A stretch of 64,000 nucleotides of DNA from JAKVJE01 sp047722305 (GTDB lineage: Bacteria; Actinomycetota; Actinomycetes; Actinomycetales; Microbacteriaceae), in assembly GCA_047722305.1 (NCBI GenBank), contig JBDNYM010000001.1, positions 62,001 to 126,000 of the forward strand, given 5' to 3'. The position numbers were made by a program, and so were the translations under genes. Of this stretch, positions 27,179-35,794 are shown piece by piece (within the stretch, counting starts at the first letter, position 1; each line of letters opens with the position of its first letter). A model generated the notes under the pieces. It saw only the letters and a program-made list of their open reading frames with translations, did not search any database and was not told the origin of the DNA.

Positions 27179-29410
27179 ATGCTCGATAAAATTGATCTTG
27201 CGGGAATTCCATGCTTCGAAGGCGGGTCGAAAGATATTGGCCCATTGACACCTGTCTCATTCATCTTTGGTCCAAACGGTTCGGGAAAGACATCGATATC
27301 ACGCAGACTTGCCAGCATTTCCGATATCTCAAGCCCGCCGGCGTCTTGGGACGGGACACCAATGGATGTGCGTGTATATAACCGAGACTTTGCCGGCCGT
27401 GTGATCGAGCAGTACTCTCATCTGAAGGGCGTCTTTCTCATTGGTGAAGAGAACGTTGATATCCGAAGACAACTCGAAAAGCTGATCGGTCCCGACGGAA
27501 AAAAAGAGAAGGCCAAAGCATTATGCGACCGTGCGGAGTCGAATCTCCACAAGCACGAGGACGAGTTCAGCAAGGCTCGTGCGGCACTGACAGATGAGGC
27601 TTGGAAGAAGCGCGGCTCCGTCCCAGATGAGATACGACCGATGTTCGACGGGTACAACGGTTCACGAGAGAAATTTGCCAACCGGCTGATTGTCGTCGCT
27701 GAAGACTCCGCGAATGAACAGTCACAAATAGCGAAGGAAACTTTGCTGAGCCGAGCAAGAACCATCTTCGATGCCTCTTCTAGCGAAGAAGACCAGATCA
27801 AACAGGTCCCTAGTCTTGACGCGTCGAAGATGGTCGGATATGCACTGCTTTCCACGAGCGTAGTAGGCAGCCAAACGTCTACATTGTCAGAACTGATCGA
27901 AAAGCTCGGTAACAGTGACTGGGTCTTACATGGACGCCCATACCTTGAGCAATCTCATAGCCTTTGCCCATTCTGCCAGCAAGAGACGCCAGAGTCCCTG
28001 GCCAAACAACTTGAAGATCTATTCGACAGGACATATGAGTCGCAAAGAGCTGATCTTGCGGTATTTTCCGAAGCATACTCGTCACAGACTTCTTCACTGC
28101 TTGGATCGGCAAAGACCCTGCTGAAAACCTCAAGCGCTGTTGTCGACGACAAGCAGTTGAAGCTCGCAATAACAGAGTTAGAAAAATCGATATCGGAAAA
28201 TCTCAGCACTATCCGTCAGAAGATCGAGACTCCATCTTCCATAGTTGACTTACAGGATTTGTCGACTTCAATTGATTCCATAAACTCGCAGGTATGTGAG
28301 GCTAACAAAGTAATCGCGGAGCGCAATCGCCAGATCAAGCAACGAGCCAAGGAACGCCCCGCCCTTGTTTCAGATTGCTGGAAATATTTCGTGTCACAAG
28401 TGGTGCGTGACGAAGTCACCCTATTCCTAGCGGAGAAGAAGCGCCTGACTCCCGCAATCAATGGGATAAAAAGAACCTTAGAAGGCGCCGAAGATCAACT
28501 TTCCGATGCCGAACAACAGGAGCACGACCTCAATGCCCAACTTGTGTCCAGTCAACCCACGATCGAACGCATGAACTCCATGCTGCGTGGTACGGGATTC
28601 ACCTCATTCAAACTCGCACCCTCTCAAGATCTACCGGATGGATACACTATTGTCCGTGAGAACGGTGTTATAAAAGCTCGCTCGCTCAGTGAAGGCGAGT
28701 GTACCTTTCTGTCAGTTCTCTACTTTTTCTATCTCTTGCAAGACCGAGGAATCGATGCAACTGCTCGCGATATTCTCGCTGTTATTGACGACCCGATTAC
28801 AAGCATGGATAGTGATGTGATGGTCGTCGTTAGTACGTTAATTCGTTCTCTCGTTGCCCAGGCGATTGAAGGTACCGGTCGTGTTTCGCAAGTTCTCGTA
28901 CTTACCCATAATGTGTATTTTCATCGTGAAGTGACCTATCGATTCAGCAACAAGACGGCCGATCCTCGCAGATCGTATTTTGTGATCCGCAAAGGAGACG
29001 GTTGCGGTAACAATATTCAGCGCTTCGTGGAGAACCCAATTAAATCGATATATGGGCGCTTGTGGGATGAGGTAAGAGCTGCTGGCACGGAAACCGGATA
29101 CCAGTCGCCAGTCGGGCTAGAAAACGTCATGCGGCGCATTCTCGAGACGTACTTTTCGATTTTGGGAAATGTCGGGCAGAAAGACGTCATTGACAAGTTC
29201 AAGGGCCAAGAACAGCTTGTATGTCGTTCGTTGTACATGTGGGCAAATGGGGGATCGCATAGCATCTTTGATGATAGCGATTACTCCCCGTCGTTACAAA
29301 GCGTCGTGACGTATCTCAAGGTCTTCAGACAAATCTTCGTTGCGACAGGGCAGTTACCGCACTACGAGATGATGATGTCGGAAGGCTCCTTCGTGAAACC
29401 TGCAGACTGA
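27179..29410 (+). CDS. Zinc-hook AAA ATPase, candidate RloC/PrrC-like anticodon nuclease
   Basis: A 743-residue ABC-type ATPase of the AAA_13 kind. Walker A is GPNGSGKT (31-38), the signature LSEGE (503-507), Walker B around VIDDPITSMDSD, and a switch His in LTHNVYF. Between the halves lies a long coiled-coil region interrupted by CPFC (C263, C266), a Rad50/RloC-style zinc hook. The C-terminal domain has R652-x-x-x-E656 and H694 (GGSH), spaced like the Arg-Glu-His triad of PrrC-type tRNA anticodon nucleases. GAGGAGG precedes the ATG. It follows Res by 49 nt on the same strand. Nuclease function is inferred. Confidence 0.8.
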   Translation: MLDKIDLAGIPCFEGGSKDIGPLTPVSFIFGPNGSGKTSISRRLASISDISSPPASWDGTPMDVRVYNRDFAGRVIEQYSHLKGVFLIGEENVDIRRQLEKLIGPDGKKEKAKALCDRAESNLHKHEDEFSKARAALTDEAWKKRGSVPDEIRPMFDGYNGSREKFANRLIVVAEDSANEQSQIAKETLLSRARTIFDASSSEEDQIKQVPSLDASKMVGYALLSTSVVGSQTSTLSELIEKLGNSDWVLHGRPYLEQSHSLCPFCQQETPESLAKQLEDLFDRTYESQRADLAVFSEAYSSQTSSLLGSAKTLLKTSSAVVDDKQLKLAITELEKSISENLSTIRQKIETPSSIVDLQDLSTSIDSINSQVCEANKVIAERNRQIKQRAKERPALVSDCWKYFVSQVVRDEVTLFLAEKKRLTPAINGIKRTLEGAEDQLSDAEQQEHDLNAQLVSSQPTIERMNSMLRGTGFTSFKLAPSQDLPDGYTIVRENGVIKARSLSEGECTFLSVLYFFYLLQDRGIDATARDILAVIDDPITSMDSDVMVVVSTLIRSLVAQAIEGTGRVSQVLVLTHNVYFHREVTYRFSNKTADPRRSYFVIRKGDGCGNNIQRFVENPIKSIYGRLWDEVRAAGTETGYQSPVGLENVMRRILETYFSILGNVGQKDVIDKFKGQEQLVCRSLYMWANGGSHSIFDDSDYSPSLQSVVTYLKVFRQIFVATGQLPHYEMMMSEGSFVKPAD

Positions 29411-29538
29411 TCTCTGTCTGCGACCTGCTCTGGACGGCCACGCGTCTTGCAGAAGAGGTCAAAAGGCGCCCTTGAGACCGTGCCGCGACGTTGCCTGAGG
29501 CGTGGCGACTTCCCGCGGCGGCGTCCTTGCTGGTCCAA

Positions 29539-29568
29539 TTGACCACCGGAAAACTGTGAATTACAGTT
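29539..29568 (+). promoter_or_regulatory. Promoter and operator of the toxin-antitoxin pair
   Basis: TTGACC (29539-29544) and TACAGT (29562-29567) are separated by 17 bp, a good sigma-70-type promoter. AACTGT (29552-29557) and ACAGTT (29563-29568) form a perfect inverted repeat with a 5-nt spacer overlapping the -10 box, the expected place for autorepression by the antitoxin. The -10 box ends 6 nt before the toxin ATG, so the transcript should be leaderless. Confidence 0.7.
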
Positions 29569-29573
29569 GACAT

Positions 29574-29882
29574 ATGGAGATCGTCAAGAGCGCGACCTTC
29601 GATCGTTGGCTCCGCGCCCTGAAGGATCGACGGGCCATTGCCCGCATCCTGGTGCGCATCGACCGTCTTGCCACAGGGAACTCAAGTGATGCGAAACCGG
29701 TCGGCAGCGGTATCTCCGAGTTACGGATCGACTACGGCCCGGGCTATCGGGTCTACTACAGGCAGGAGGGCCAGCGCCTGGTCCTGCTGCTCTGCGGAGG
29801 CGATAAGTCAACCCAGCAGCGCGACATCGAGCTCGCACACCGGATCACACAGGAATGGAAGAACAATGAGCAACACGACTGA
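29574..29882 (+). CDS. RelE/ParE-superfamily toxin (HigB-like addiction-module killer)
   Basis: A 102-residue toxin of the phage-derived addiction-module killer group. It has FDRWLRALKD near the start, the beta-strand core SELRIDYGPGYRVYY, and LLLCGGDKSTQQRDIELA at the end. Such proteins usually cleave mRNA at the ribosome. The gene precedes and overlaps its antitoxin by 17 nt, the reversed toxin-first order of higBA loci. It has no Shine-Dalgarno sequence, consistent with leaderless translation. It lies just inside the right end of the island. Confidence 0.9.
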   Translation: MEIVKSATFDRWLRALKDRRAIARILVRIDRLATGNSSDAKPVGSGISELRIDYGPGYRVYYRQEGQRLVLLLCGGDKSTQQRDIELAHRITQEWKNNEQHD

Positions 29883-30165
29883 GAAGTTCAGCCCCTACGA
29901 CGGCGCCGACTACCTCGGCAGCCTGGGCGACGCGGCCGTCTATCTTGAGGCCGCGCTCGAAGATGGCAACGATCCTGCGCTGGTCGCACGGGCACTCGGC
30001 ACCATCGCCCGTTCCGGGAACCTCAGCGAACTTGCCCGCCGCGTCGGCATGAGCCGCGAGGGCCTCTACAAGGCCCTCTCCGGGGACGGCAACCCGAGTT
30101 TCGCCACCATCGTCAAGGTCGCTGGTGCACTCGGGCTCAAGCTCCACTTCGAACCGATCGGTTGA
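29866..30165 (+). CDS. HTH antitoxin of the HigA-like addiction module
   Basis: A 99-residue antitoxin. The N-terminus (YDGADYLGSLGDAAVYLEAA) is typical of addiction-module antidote proteins, and the XRE-type HTH spans about residues 50-90 (LSELARRVGMSREGLYKAL). The ATG overlaps the toxin gene. It should neutralise the toxin by direct binding and repress the promoter through the AACTGT-N5-ACAGTT site. Confidence 0.9.
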   Translation: MSNTTEKFSPYDGADYLGSLGDAAVYLEAALEDGNDPALVARALGTIARSGNLSELARRVGMSREGLYKALSGDGNPSFATIVKVAGALGLKLHFEPIG

Positions 30166-30328
30166 GCCCTGCCTCTGACGGCCGTCAAGTACGAGAATGA
30201 TCGTGCACGTGGCCCGTCGCGGCGGGCCAAAGCAGTTTCCCGGCACAGGTGGGACGCCGCAGGTACGAACGAGTGCCCGATCAGCGCGCCCCGCATGACC
30301 CTGCGCCTCCAGCCCAACGAGGCAAGAT

Positions 30329-30554
30329 TGGGACTTCTGAGACAGGTGCTCAGCGTCCCGGCCTGCTGAGGCTGGCGAGAGGCCCGGATCCGTGAGCCGC
30401 CGCGGTCCGGGCTCGCTTTTTGCCGGGCGCTGTCGTGCCGGCTTCCGGAGAGACGCCGGAGGCCGGAGACGAACGTCAGCAGCTGTTGGATGTGGCGCGG
30501 AGCGGCACTGGCGCACCCGCCAGGCGGTCGTGGGGAGCCTCACCGGGGCGAATT
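30329..30554 (+). repeat. Right direct repeat of the island (attR-like)
   Basis: A ~226-bp segment matching 15482-15709. It begins with TGGGACTTCT, the sequence of the nrdF 3' end, but with TGA in place of the TAA stop context (TTCTGAGAC against TTCTAAGAC). It ends at GGGGCGAATT. The exact 41-bp core is 30442-30482. A degenerate GTGGC(A/G)CG stretch near 30493 corresponds to the arm-type repeats of the left end. The gap between the antitoxin and the SDR gene (30166-30661) holds this repeat and no gene. Confidence 0.78.
30382..30421 (+). terminator. Second copy of the nrdF terminator within the right repeat
   Basis: GCCCGGA (30382-30388) and TCCGGGC (30406-30412) pair, followed by TCGCTTTTT. 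Both arms are intact although the loop has diverged, so the duplicated copy probably still terminates transcription coming out of the island. Confidence 0.65.
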
Positions 30555-30661
30555 CGCCCGTCACGTCGGTCCACTTCTCAATCGTCGACGATATCCGGCG
30601 AGGGGAGGCCGCCTTTCACCGCGGAAATCTGGACATCACGTATGAGGAGATGCGGCCGGAA

Positions 30662-31597
30662 TCACTGCCGGCGGCCCTCGAGTTCTTGGGCGGTCTCCCA
30701 GATCCTCGCGGCGGAGACTGCATCCTGTAGGGGTTTGAACAGCGGCTGTCGGGCCGGTGCGCCGCCGAGATGTCCGAGACCCCGCGGACCGTAGAGCGCG
30801 CCGCCCTGGGCGTCCGGCGAGGTTGCGGCCATGACGGCGGGCAGCCCGGCGCTCTCCACGGTCCCCACCAGACCCAGCCGAGAGAGCACGCCGATCAGGC
30901 CTCTGCCCCTGGCGGCATGGTCGCGGCCGAGTTCGGGCCGGGCTGCGAGCAGGCTGGTGGGAGCGATGCCGGGGTGGGAGAGATTGCTGGTGATGCCCCA
31001 CCTGAGTTCGCGGCTGCGCCGATCGAGTTCGAGGCCGAAGAGTCCCAGGGCGATCTTCGACTGGCGATAGGCGGCCATGCCGTCACCGTAGCCATGCTCC
31101 CATTCGAGGTCATCCCACTTGATGGAGCCGGAGGCTGCGGCAACGCTGACCTGCGAGGTCACGTGCGCGTGGCCGCTGCGCAGCAACGGCAGCAGTCCCA
31201 TCACCAAGGCGAAGGCCCCGAGGAAATTCGTGCCGAATTGCAGTTCGAAACCGTCCTGGGTGAGGCGTCGGCTCGGCGGGGTCATGACGCCGGCGTTGTT
31301 GATGAGGATGCCGACCGGCACTCCCTCCTCGCCCAGCGTGTCGCAGAGCGCCGTCACCGAACTCAGCGAGGAGAGGTCGAGGTCACGCAGCGAGACGCGC
31401 TTGCTGCCGCTTCGTGTGGTGATCTTGGCCAGGGCAACCTCGCCTTTGCGCTGATTGCGCACCGGCAGTATGACTTCAGCGCCGGCTCCGGCGAGTCGGG
31501 CGGCGATGCCGACGCCCATGCCGTCGCTCGCACCGGTCACGACGGCGCGCACCCCGGTCAGGTCGGGGATGGAAAGATCTGGCGTGTTTTCCGACAT
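30662..31597 (-). CDS. SDR family oxidoreductase
   Basis: A 311-residue short-chain dehydrogenase with cofactor loop TGASDGMG (21-28), NNAGVM, and the catalytic YRQSK (Tyr-x-x-x-Lys). An Arg after the first strand (LPVRNQRKG) suggests NADP(H) preference. The family resembles retinol dehydrogenase/protochlorophyllide reductase-like SDRs; the substrate is unknown. AAGGAG lies 6 nt before the ATG. It is divergent from an XRE regulator, the usual arrangement for an SDR under its own repressor. Confidence 0.85.
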   Translation of the reverse strand: MSENTPDLSIPDLTGVRAVVTGASDGMGVGIAARLAGAGAEVILPVRNQRKGEVALAKITTRSGSKRVSLRDLDLSSLSSVTALCDTLGEEGVPVGILINNAGVMTPPSRRLTQDGFELQFGTNFLGAFALVMGLLPLLRSGHAHVTSQVSVAAASGSIKWDDLEWEHGYGDGMAAYRQSKIALGLFGLELDRRSRELRWGITSNLSHPGIAPTSLLAARPELGRDHAARGRGLIGVLSRLGLVGTVESAGLPAVMAATSPDAQGGALYGPRGLGHLGGAPARQPLFKPLQDAVSAARIWETAQELEGRRQ

Positions 31598-31879
31598 GTG
31601 ATCTCCTTCCGACCGGGCAGTTCTCAGCCTTGGATCTCGGCGTGCGCCCTGGTCTCTTCCACTGTCTCCGTCTTCAGGCAGGGCAACGAGTGAGCATCTA
31701 TCCGCGGATTGCCAAGACGTGGATACGGCGTGGGCAAGTGTGCGCGCCTCTGGTATAGGTGAGTGTGGACCGGTCGACCAGTTGCACGGCCAGATCCGGT
31801 CTCCACGCACTTGGCCAGCTGTGAGGGAGACCACCACGCGAACGGACACCTTGATGCCGGAAAGCAGCCGACGATAGCC

Positions 31880-32743
31880 ATGAACGTCGATAGACGAGGA
31901 TTGGCGGATTTCCTGCGCTCGCGACGCCTGGCGCTGCAGCCCGAGGACGTCGGCCTGCCGCGCGGCCAGCGCCGCAGGACGCCGGGCCTCCGCCGCGAAG
32001 AGGTCGCCGCGCTGTGCAGCATGTCGGTCGATTACTATGCGCGGCTCGAACGCGAGCGGGGGCCGCAGCCATCCGAGCAGATGATCGCCGCCATCGCGCA
32101 GGGCCTGCATCTCTCGCTCGGCGAACGCGACCACCTGTTTCGCCTGGCCGGGCACACCCCGCCCGGGCACGGCATCATGAGCGAGCACATCGCACCGGGC
32201 ATGCTGCGCATCTTCGACCGGCTGCAGGACACGCCAGCGGAAATCGTCACGGAACTGGGCGAGACCCTGCGCCAGACCTCGCTCGGCATGGCACTGGCCG
32301 GTGACCTCACCGCGTATCAGGGGTTCGAGCGCTCCATCATCTACCGCTGGTTCAGCAGGCCCGAGTCCAGAGGCCTCTACGCGCCGGGCGACCAACCATT
32401 CCTTTCGCGCCTCTGGGTCTCTGGCCTGCGCGAGGTGGCGACCCTGCGCGGGCCGAAATCACGGGCGAGCGAAATGGCCGACAGCCTGCTCAGGCACAAC
32501 GATGAGTTCCGCGAAATCTGGAGCGCCCACGAGGTCGGCCTGCGGCCGCCGGGCACCAAGCACTTCATGCATTCGGAGCTGGGCGAGCTGGAGCTGAATT
32601 GCCAGACGCTGCTCGACCCGGACGGCTTCCACTCGCTGCTCGTCTACACGGCCATTCCGGGCAGCGAAAGCGCCGAGAAGCTCCGCCTGCTCTCAGTTGT
32701 GGGCACCCAGATGATGGGGGGAGAGCAATCGCCGCGTAGCTGA
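31880..32743 (+). CDS. XRE-family regulator with MmyB-like ligand-binding domain
   Basis: A 287-residue regulator. The N-terminal HTH (TPGLRREEVAALCSMSVDYY, residues about 34-53, then RLERERG) is followed by a ~200-residue MmyB-type PAS-like domain that includes LLVYTAIPGSESAEKLRLL near the end, as in regulators binding fatty-acid-like ligands. It is divergent from the SDR gene (282 bp between starts) and most likely controls it. The ATG at 31880 is chosen because homology starts there; the frame is open about 39 codons further upstream. Confidence 0.85.
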   Translation: MNVDRRGLADFLRSRRLALQPEDVGLPRGQRRRTPGLRREEVAALCSMSVDYYARLERERGPQPSEQMIAAIAQGLHLSLGERDHLFRLAGHTPPGHGIMSEHIAPGMLRIFDRLQDTPAEIVTELGETLRQTSLGMALAGDLTAYQGFERSIIYRWFSRPESRGLYAPGDQPFLSRLWVSGLREVATLRGPKSRASEMADSLLRHNDEFREIWSAHEVGLRPPGTKHFMHSELGELELNCQTLLDPDGFHSLLVYTAIPGSESAEKLRLLSVVGTQMMGGEQSPRS

Positions 32744-33415
32744 CCGCTGCACGCAGATGCCATACCGGCGCGACTCAACAGCGCCCGATGCCCCCATCGC
32801 TCAAAGTCGCCGCGCGTTCCCACTGACATCACGTTTATCGGGCACGTCGGCCCCGGCTCGAATTCACCGTGATATCGGATATCGGCTCGCCGGCGGACGC
32901 AAGCTCACCGAAGACTCCGGTCAATCATCGGCGGTCTGTTCCTGCCTCGACCAGGTCGGCCTGCGCAGAAGACGCCGCCAGCACGCGGGTGCTGATCACA
33001 TCCTCGAGCGTTGCTCCGGCAGACGCCGACCCCTGTTCCAGCGTCTCCATGCCCGCCTCGGCCTGGCCCGCATCGTCGCCGACTGCGACGCCCGATCCCT
33101 CGTAGCGGGTGGCGCCCGCCGTGGCCCTGATCGTGACGTAGCCGAAGTTGTCGAGCGCGATCTCACGCACGGTATCCGGGTAGGTCAGCTTGACAAATAT
33201 GGCGGACGATCTTGAAGCGCTACGGCGGTTGTTCCTGATCGACGACCAGCCGGCGTTCAACCCCAATATGCGCCCTTCGGTGCGCGTGGGGAAAACGCCC
33301 GAACGGCATCTGGCCGCCCATCGAAATCAAACTCTGCGTTCACCAGATCGACGAAGCGGCATCGAAGCTGCTGGCGTTGCCGGCGGATATCAAGCATGAT
33401 TCGCGAGTCACAGTG
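32744..33415. other. Decayed stretch without a convincing intact gene
   Basis: No complete gene is seen in these 672 bp. On the minus strand a fragment from about 33200 down to 33115 reads TVREIALDNFGYVTI, which looks like the start of an AbiEi-type antitoxin winged helix, but the continuation is not recognisable in any one frame. On the plus strand near 33310-33410 a short protein-like fragment (IKLCVHQIDEAASKLLALPA) has no start. This looks like remnants of accessory genes. Confidence 0.4.
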
Positions 33416-35356
33416 CTAATCGACGGGTTCCACCGTCACATCGTTCTTTTGGTTTGTGATGGTGAAGTCCTTGTTGAGCGATGCGATGAGGAAATTCGTC
33501 GAGTCATTGCCCGTGGCATTCGCGTCAGTGCTGCTGGAACTGCTGGATCCATCAGACTGCTGGCTTTGCCCATTCGAACCGCTGGTCGTGCTGCTTTCGC
33601 CCGCAGCGTTACTGCCTGGCACATATTTGACCTGTGAGACGTACATGCCTGTCTGGGAGTATTCGCCGCTCGCGGTCTGGGTTCCATCCGCATTGCCGAC
33701 GTCCGAGAAGGAGAAGTCCCAGTCTATGCTCCACGTCACGTCGTACGTATTCACGCCGGTTTGCTTGATCTCGTTGACGGTCACATTGCTGAAGCCGATC
33801 GAGGAGGGGGTGAACCCGGGGATGGGCGATGCGATATTCGTCACGGCGTTTTGTTTGAATTGCACGTACACCGGATTGCTGGTGCCGCCGTCGAAGACGG
33901 ATGCGACGTTGCCCGACGAGTATCCGTCCGTCAGATCCGACAGAATGCTCTCGGCGTTGGAGAACAAGTCGCTTGCGGCACTTTGCGTGAGCCCCTGGCT
34001 CCAGTTGAGGTAGACCGATGAACCATCGGCGACATCGCTCACCGGAATGGACCTCGTTTTGACGACTCCGTCAGGGAAAATCTTCTGCACCCGGAGCTGC
34101 TGGTCGACGAGGACGGGTATCTGGTTGAACTTGTAATCTCCGCCGCTCAACGTCCCGATTTTCGACGTTCCAACATACACGTCGCCGTCGAGTACGTTCG
34201 AGTAGAGGTGGAAAGTGACGAACTGGAGATTGAAATTGGCCCGAGCAGTGCCGGTTGTCGCTTTGACGCTCTGCCTGAGGTCGACTTTGACCTGATTGCT
34301 GACCCCCTTGGCTGCGACGTTGTACGACCCGGGGAAGACGCGATTGAGCGTCCGTGTATACGAAGCGGAATCCGAAGTACCTACGTCCGAGCCGGCCACC
34401 GAGAGCGTGAGATCGGGGACGTCCGTATGCAGCGCGAGCTTCTGCGGCGTGACGACCACCTGGTATTTGGGGAAGAGGAGGTACTGCGTTCCGGTGCGTT
34501 GCATGGACGTTCCTGGAAGCAGGCCGTGACGTGGTCTTCCGGCAGCGGCGGTGATCGATGACGGCAGGTTCGGCTTGTGCTTCAGATCGGCGGCGGCGAT
34601 CGGCTTCTTCGTGTCCGACCATACGTACCAGCGCAGCGTTTTTGGGCTCAACGGACCATGGGCGTTGTAGCTTTGGACGTACCGGTTCAGCTCGCTGGAT
34701 TGATGTGTCCAATAGAAACTGAAGCCGGTTGGCGAGGCCCCGAAATAGTTGGCGAAGTAGTATCCGGCTGAGACTGCGGCCCACACGAAGCACGCTGCAC
34801 CCACCCCGAGCCACACCCACCGTGTGACATGCCGTGGCAGCGGTATCTTGGCGCCGATTCGAGCCGGCTGAACGGGCGTTTCCACTCCCTCTGGAGACCG
34901 AGACTGCGCGCTGGTATCGGTGCTCTGAGCATCCTGGCGATAGGGCTCTTCAGATTTCGCGTCGGCGACCAGCGCGGCGAGGCCATCATCATGCCAGGGC
35001 GCTTCCAGCGGCGTCGTCATGGAGACCGTGGGGTAGACGCCGGTGCCTGCGAACGCTGCTTCGCTGCCAGCAGCAGTTCCGTCGCCGGATATCGGGGAGT
35101 TGCTTTCTGCCGGATTGCCCTTGAGGGTGGAAAGCTCGAAGCCACGGCCTTTGGCCGCACTGAACTCTGGGAACGATGGTTTGTGGCCGTATCGGCTTTC
35201 GTAGGCGAGGGCCCAGACATGCGGAAGATCGGCCGGCGGCACCTTGACTTGCTCCGTCTGGAACTCACCCGCCGTGTGTGCCGCGTCGGCGGCGGCTGGT
35301 TCGGGAGCCCGCCCATACAACGCGTCGAAGTATTCTCTCCGCTCCTGCTGGTCCAT
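33416..35356 (-). CDS. TcaA/YvbJ-like membrane protein with C-terminal NTF2-like domain
   Basis: A 646-residue protein. The first ~180 residues are cytoplasmic and Pro/Glu-rich, followed by one membrane segment (WVWLGVGAACFVWAAVSAGY, about 182-201). The ~440 extracytoplasmic residues contain beta-rich repeats and a domain near 470-590 (FSNAESILSDLTDGYSSGN, VTWSIDWDFSFSD) reminiscent of the TcaA NTF2-like domain. A Ser/Thr/Asn-rich linker precedes the C-terminus. AGAGGAG lies about 10 nt before the ATG. G+C content is visibly lower than in flanking core genes, suggesting transfer. Function unknown; TcaA relatives sense cell-wall stress. Confidence 0.6.
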   Translation of the reverse strand: MDQQERREYFDALYGRAPEPAAADAAHTAGEFQTEQVKVPPADLPHVWALAYESRYGHKPSFPEFSAAKGRGFELSTLKGNPAESNSPISGDGTAAGSEAAFAGTGVYPTVSMTTPLEAPWHDDGLAALVADAKSEEPYRQDAQSTDTSAQSRSPEGVETPVQPARIGAKIPLPRHVTRWVWLGVGAACFVWAAVSAGYYFANYFGASPTGFSFYWTHQSSELNRYVQSYNAHGPLSPKTLRWYVWSDTKKPIAAADLKHKPNLPSSITAAAGRPRHGLLPGTSMQRTGTQYLLFPKYQVVVTPQKLALHTDVPDLTLSVAGSDVGTSDSASYTRTLNRVFPGSYNVAAKGVSNQVKVDLRQSVKATTGTARANFNLQFVTFHLYSNVLDGDVYVGTSKIGTLSGGDYKFNQIPVLVDQQLRVQKIFPDGVVKTRSIPVSDVADGSSVYLNWSQGLTQSAASDLFSNAESILSDLTDGYSSGNVASVFDGGTSNPVYVQFKQNAVTNIASPIPGFTPSSIGFSNVTVNEIKQTGVNTYDVTWSIDWDFSFSDVGNADGTQTASGEYSQTGMYVSQVKYVPGSNAAGESSTTSGSNGQSQQSDGSSSSSSTDANATGNDSTNFLIASLNKDFTITNQKNDVTVEPVD

Positions 35357-35794
35357 AGCAGCATTCTCCTCTTCTTGAGCCTGGTGCTGTTTCGTGCGGC
35401 GGCAAACTTTTCCGCACTCGGTGGGTGCCTGGTTCGGGAGCCGAGAGAAGGTTCGGTGAGCGAGGAACTCGCGGCGTAGGCCCGTGCGCAGTAGTGAATC
35501 AGCCAGATGGTGGGGTTTCTGCCACCGGAGGCACGCTCGCTGGCAGAACGGCGGTGAGGCTGGCAGATTTTGTGAGCCGCCCGCCCGGCGAGTGGACGCT
35601 GCCGGCGAAGAAGTCTGGACGGGGTGTAGCCAATCTGCCGATCCGGCGCGGGGCTGAGCCGCAGCAAGGTGCCTGGACCAGAGGTCTCCGTGACCGCGCC
35701 CTCGGCTAGTAAGGTCTCAGTACGTCAGCGATCGGGGCGCCGCCCCGGATGCACCGGTACCGGGGATGACGGCGGCCCGCAGAAGGAGCACAGC
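35357..35794. other. 438-bp intergenic region
   Basis: This lies between the divergent starts of the TcaA-like gene and the resolvase-like gene and must hold both promoters. Short frames in it show no recognisable product, and no repeat or clear operator stands out. Confidence 0.4.
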
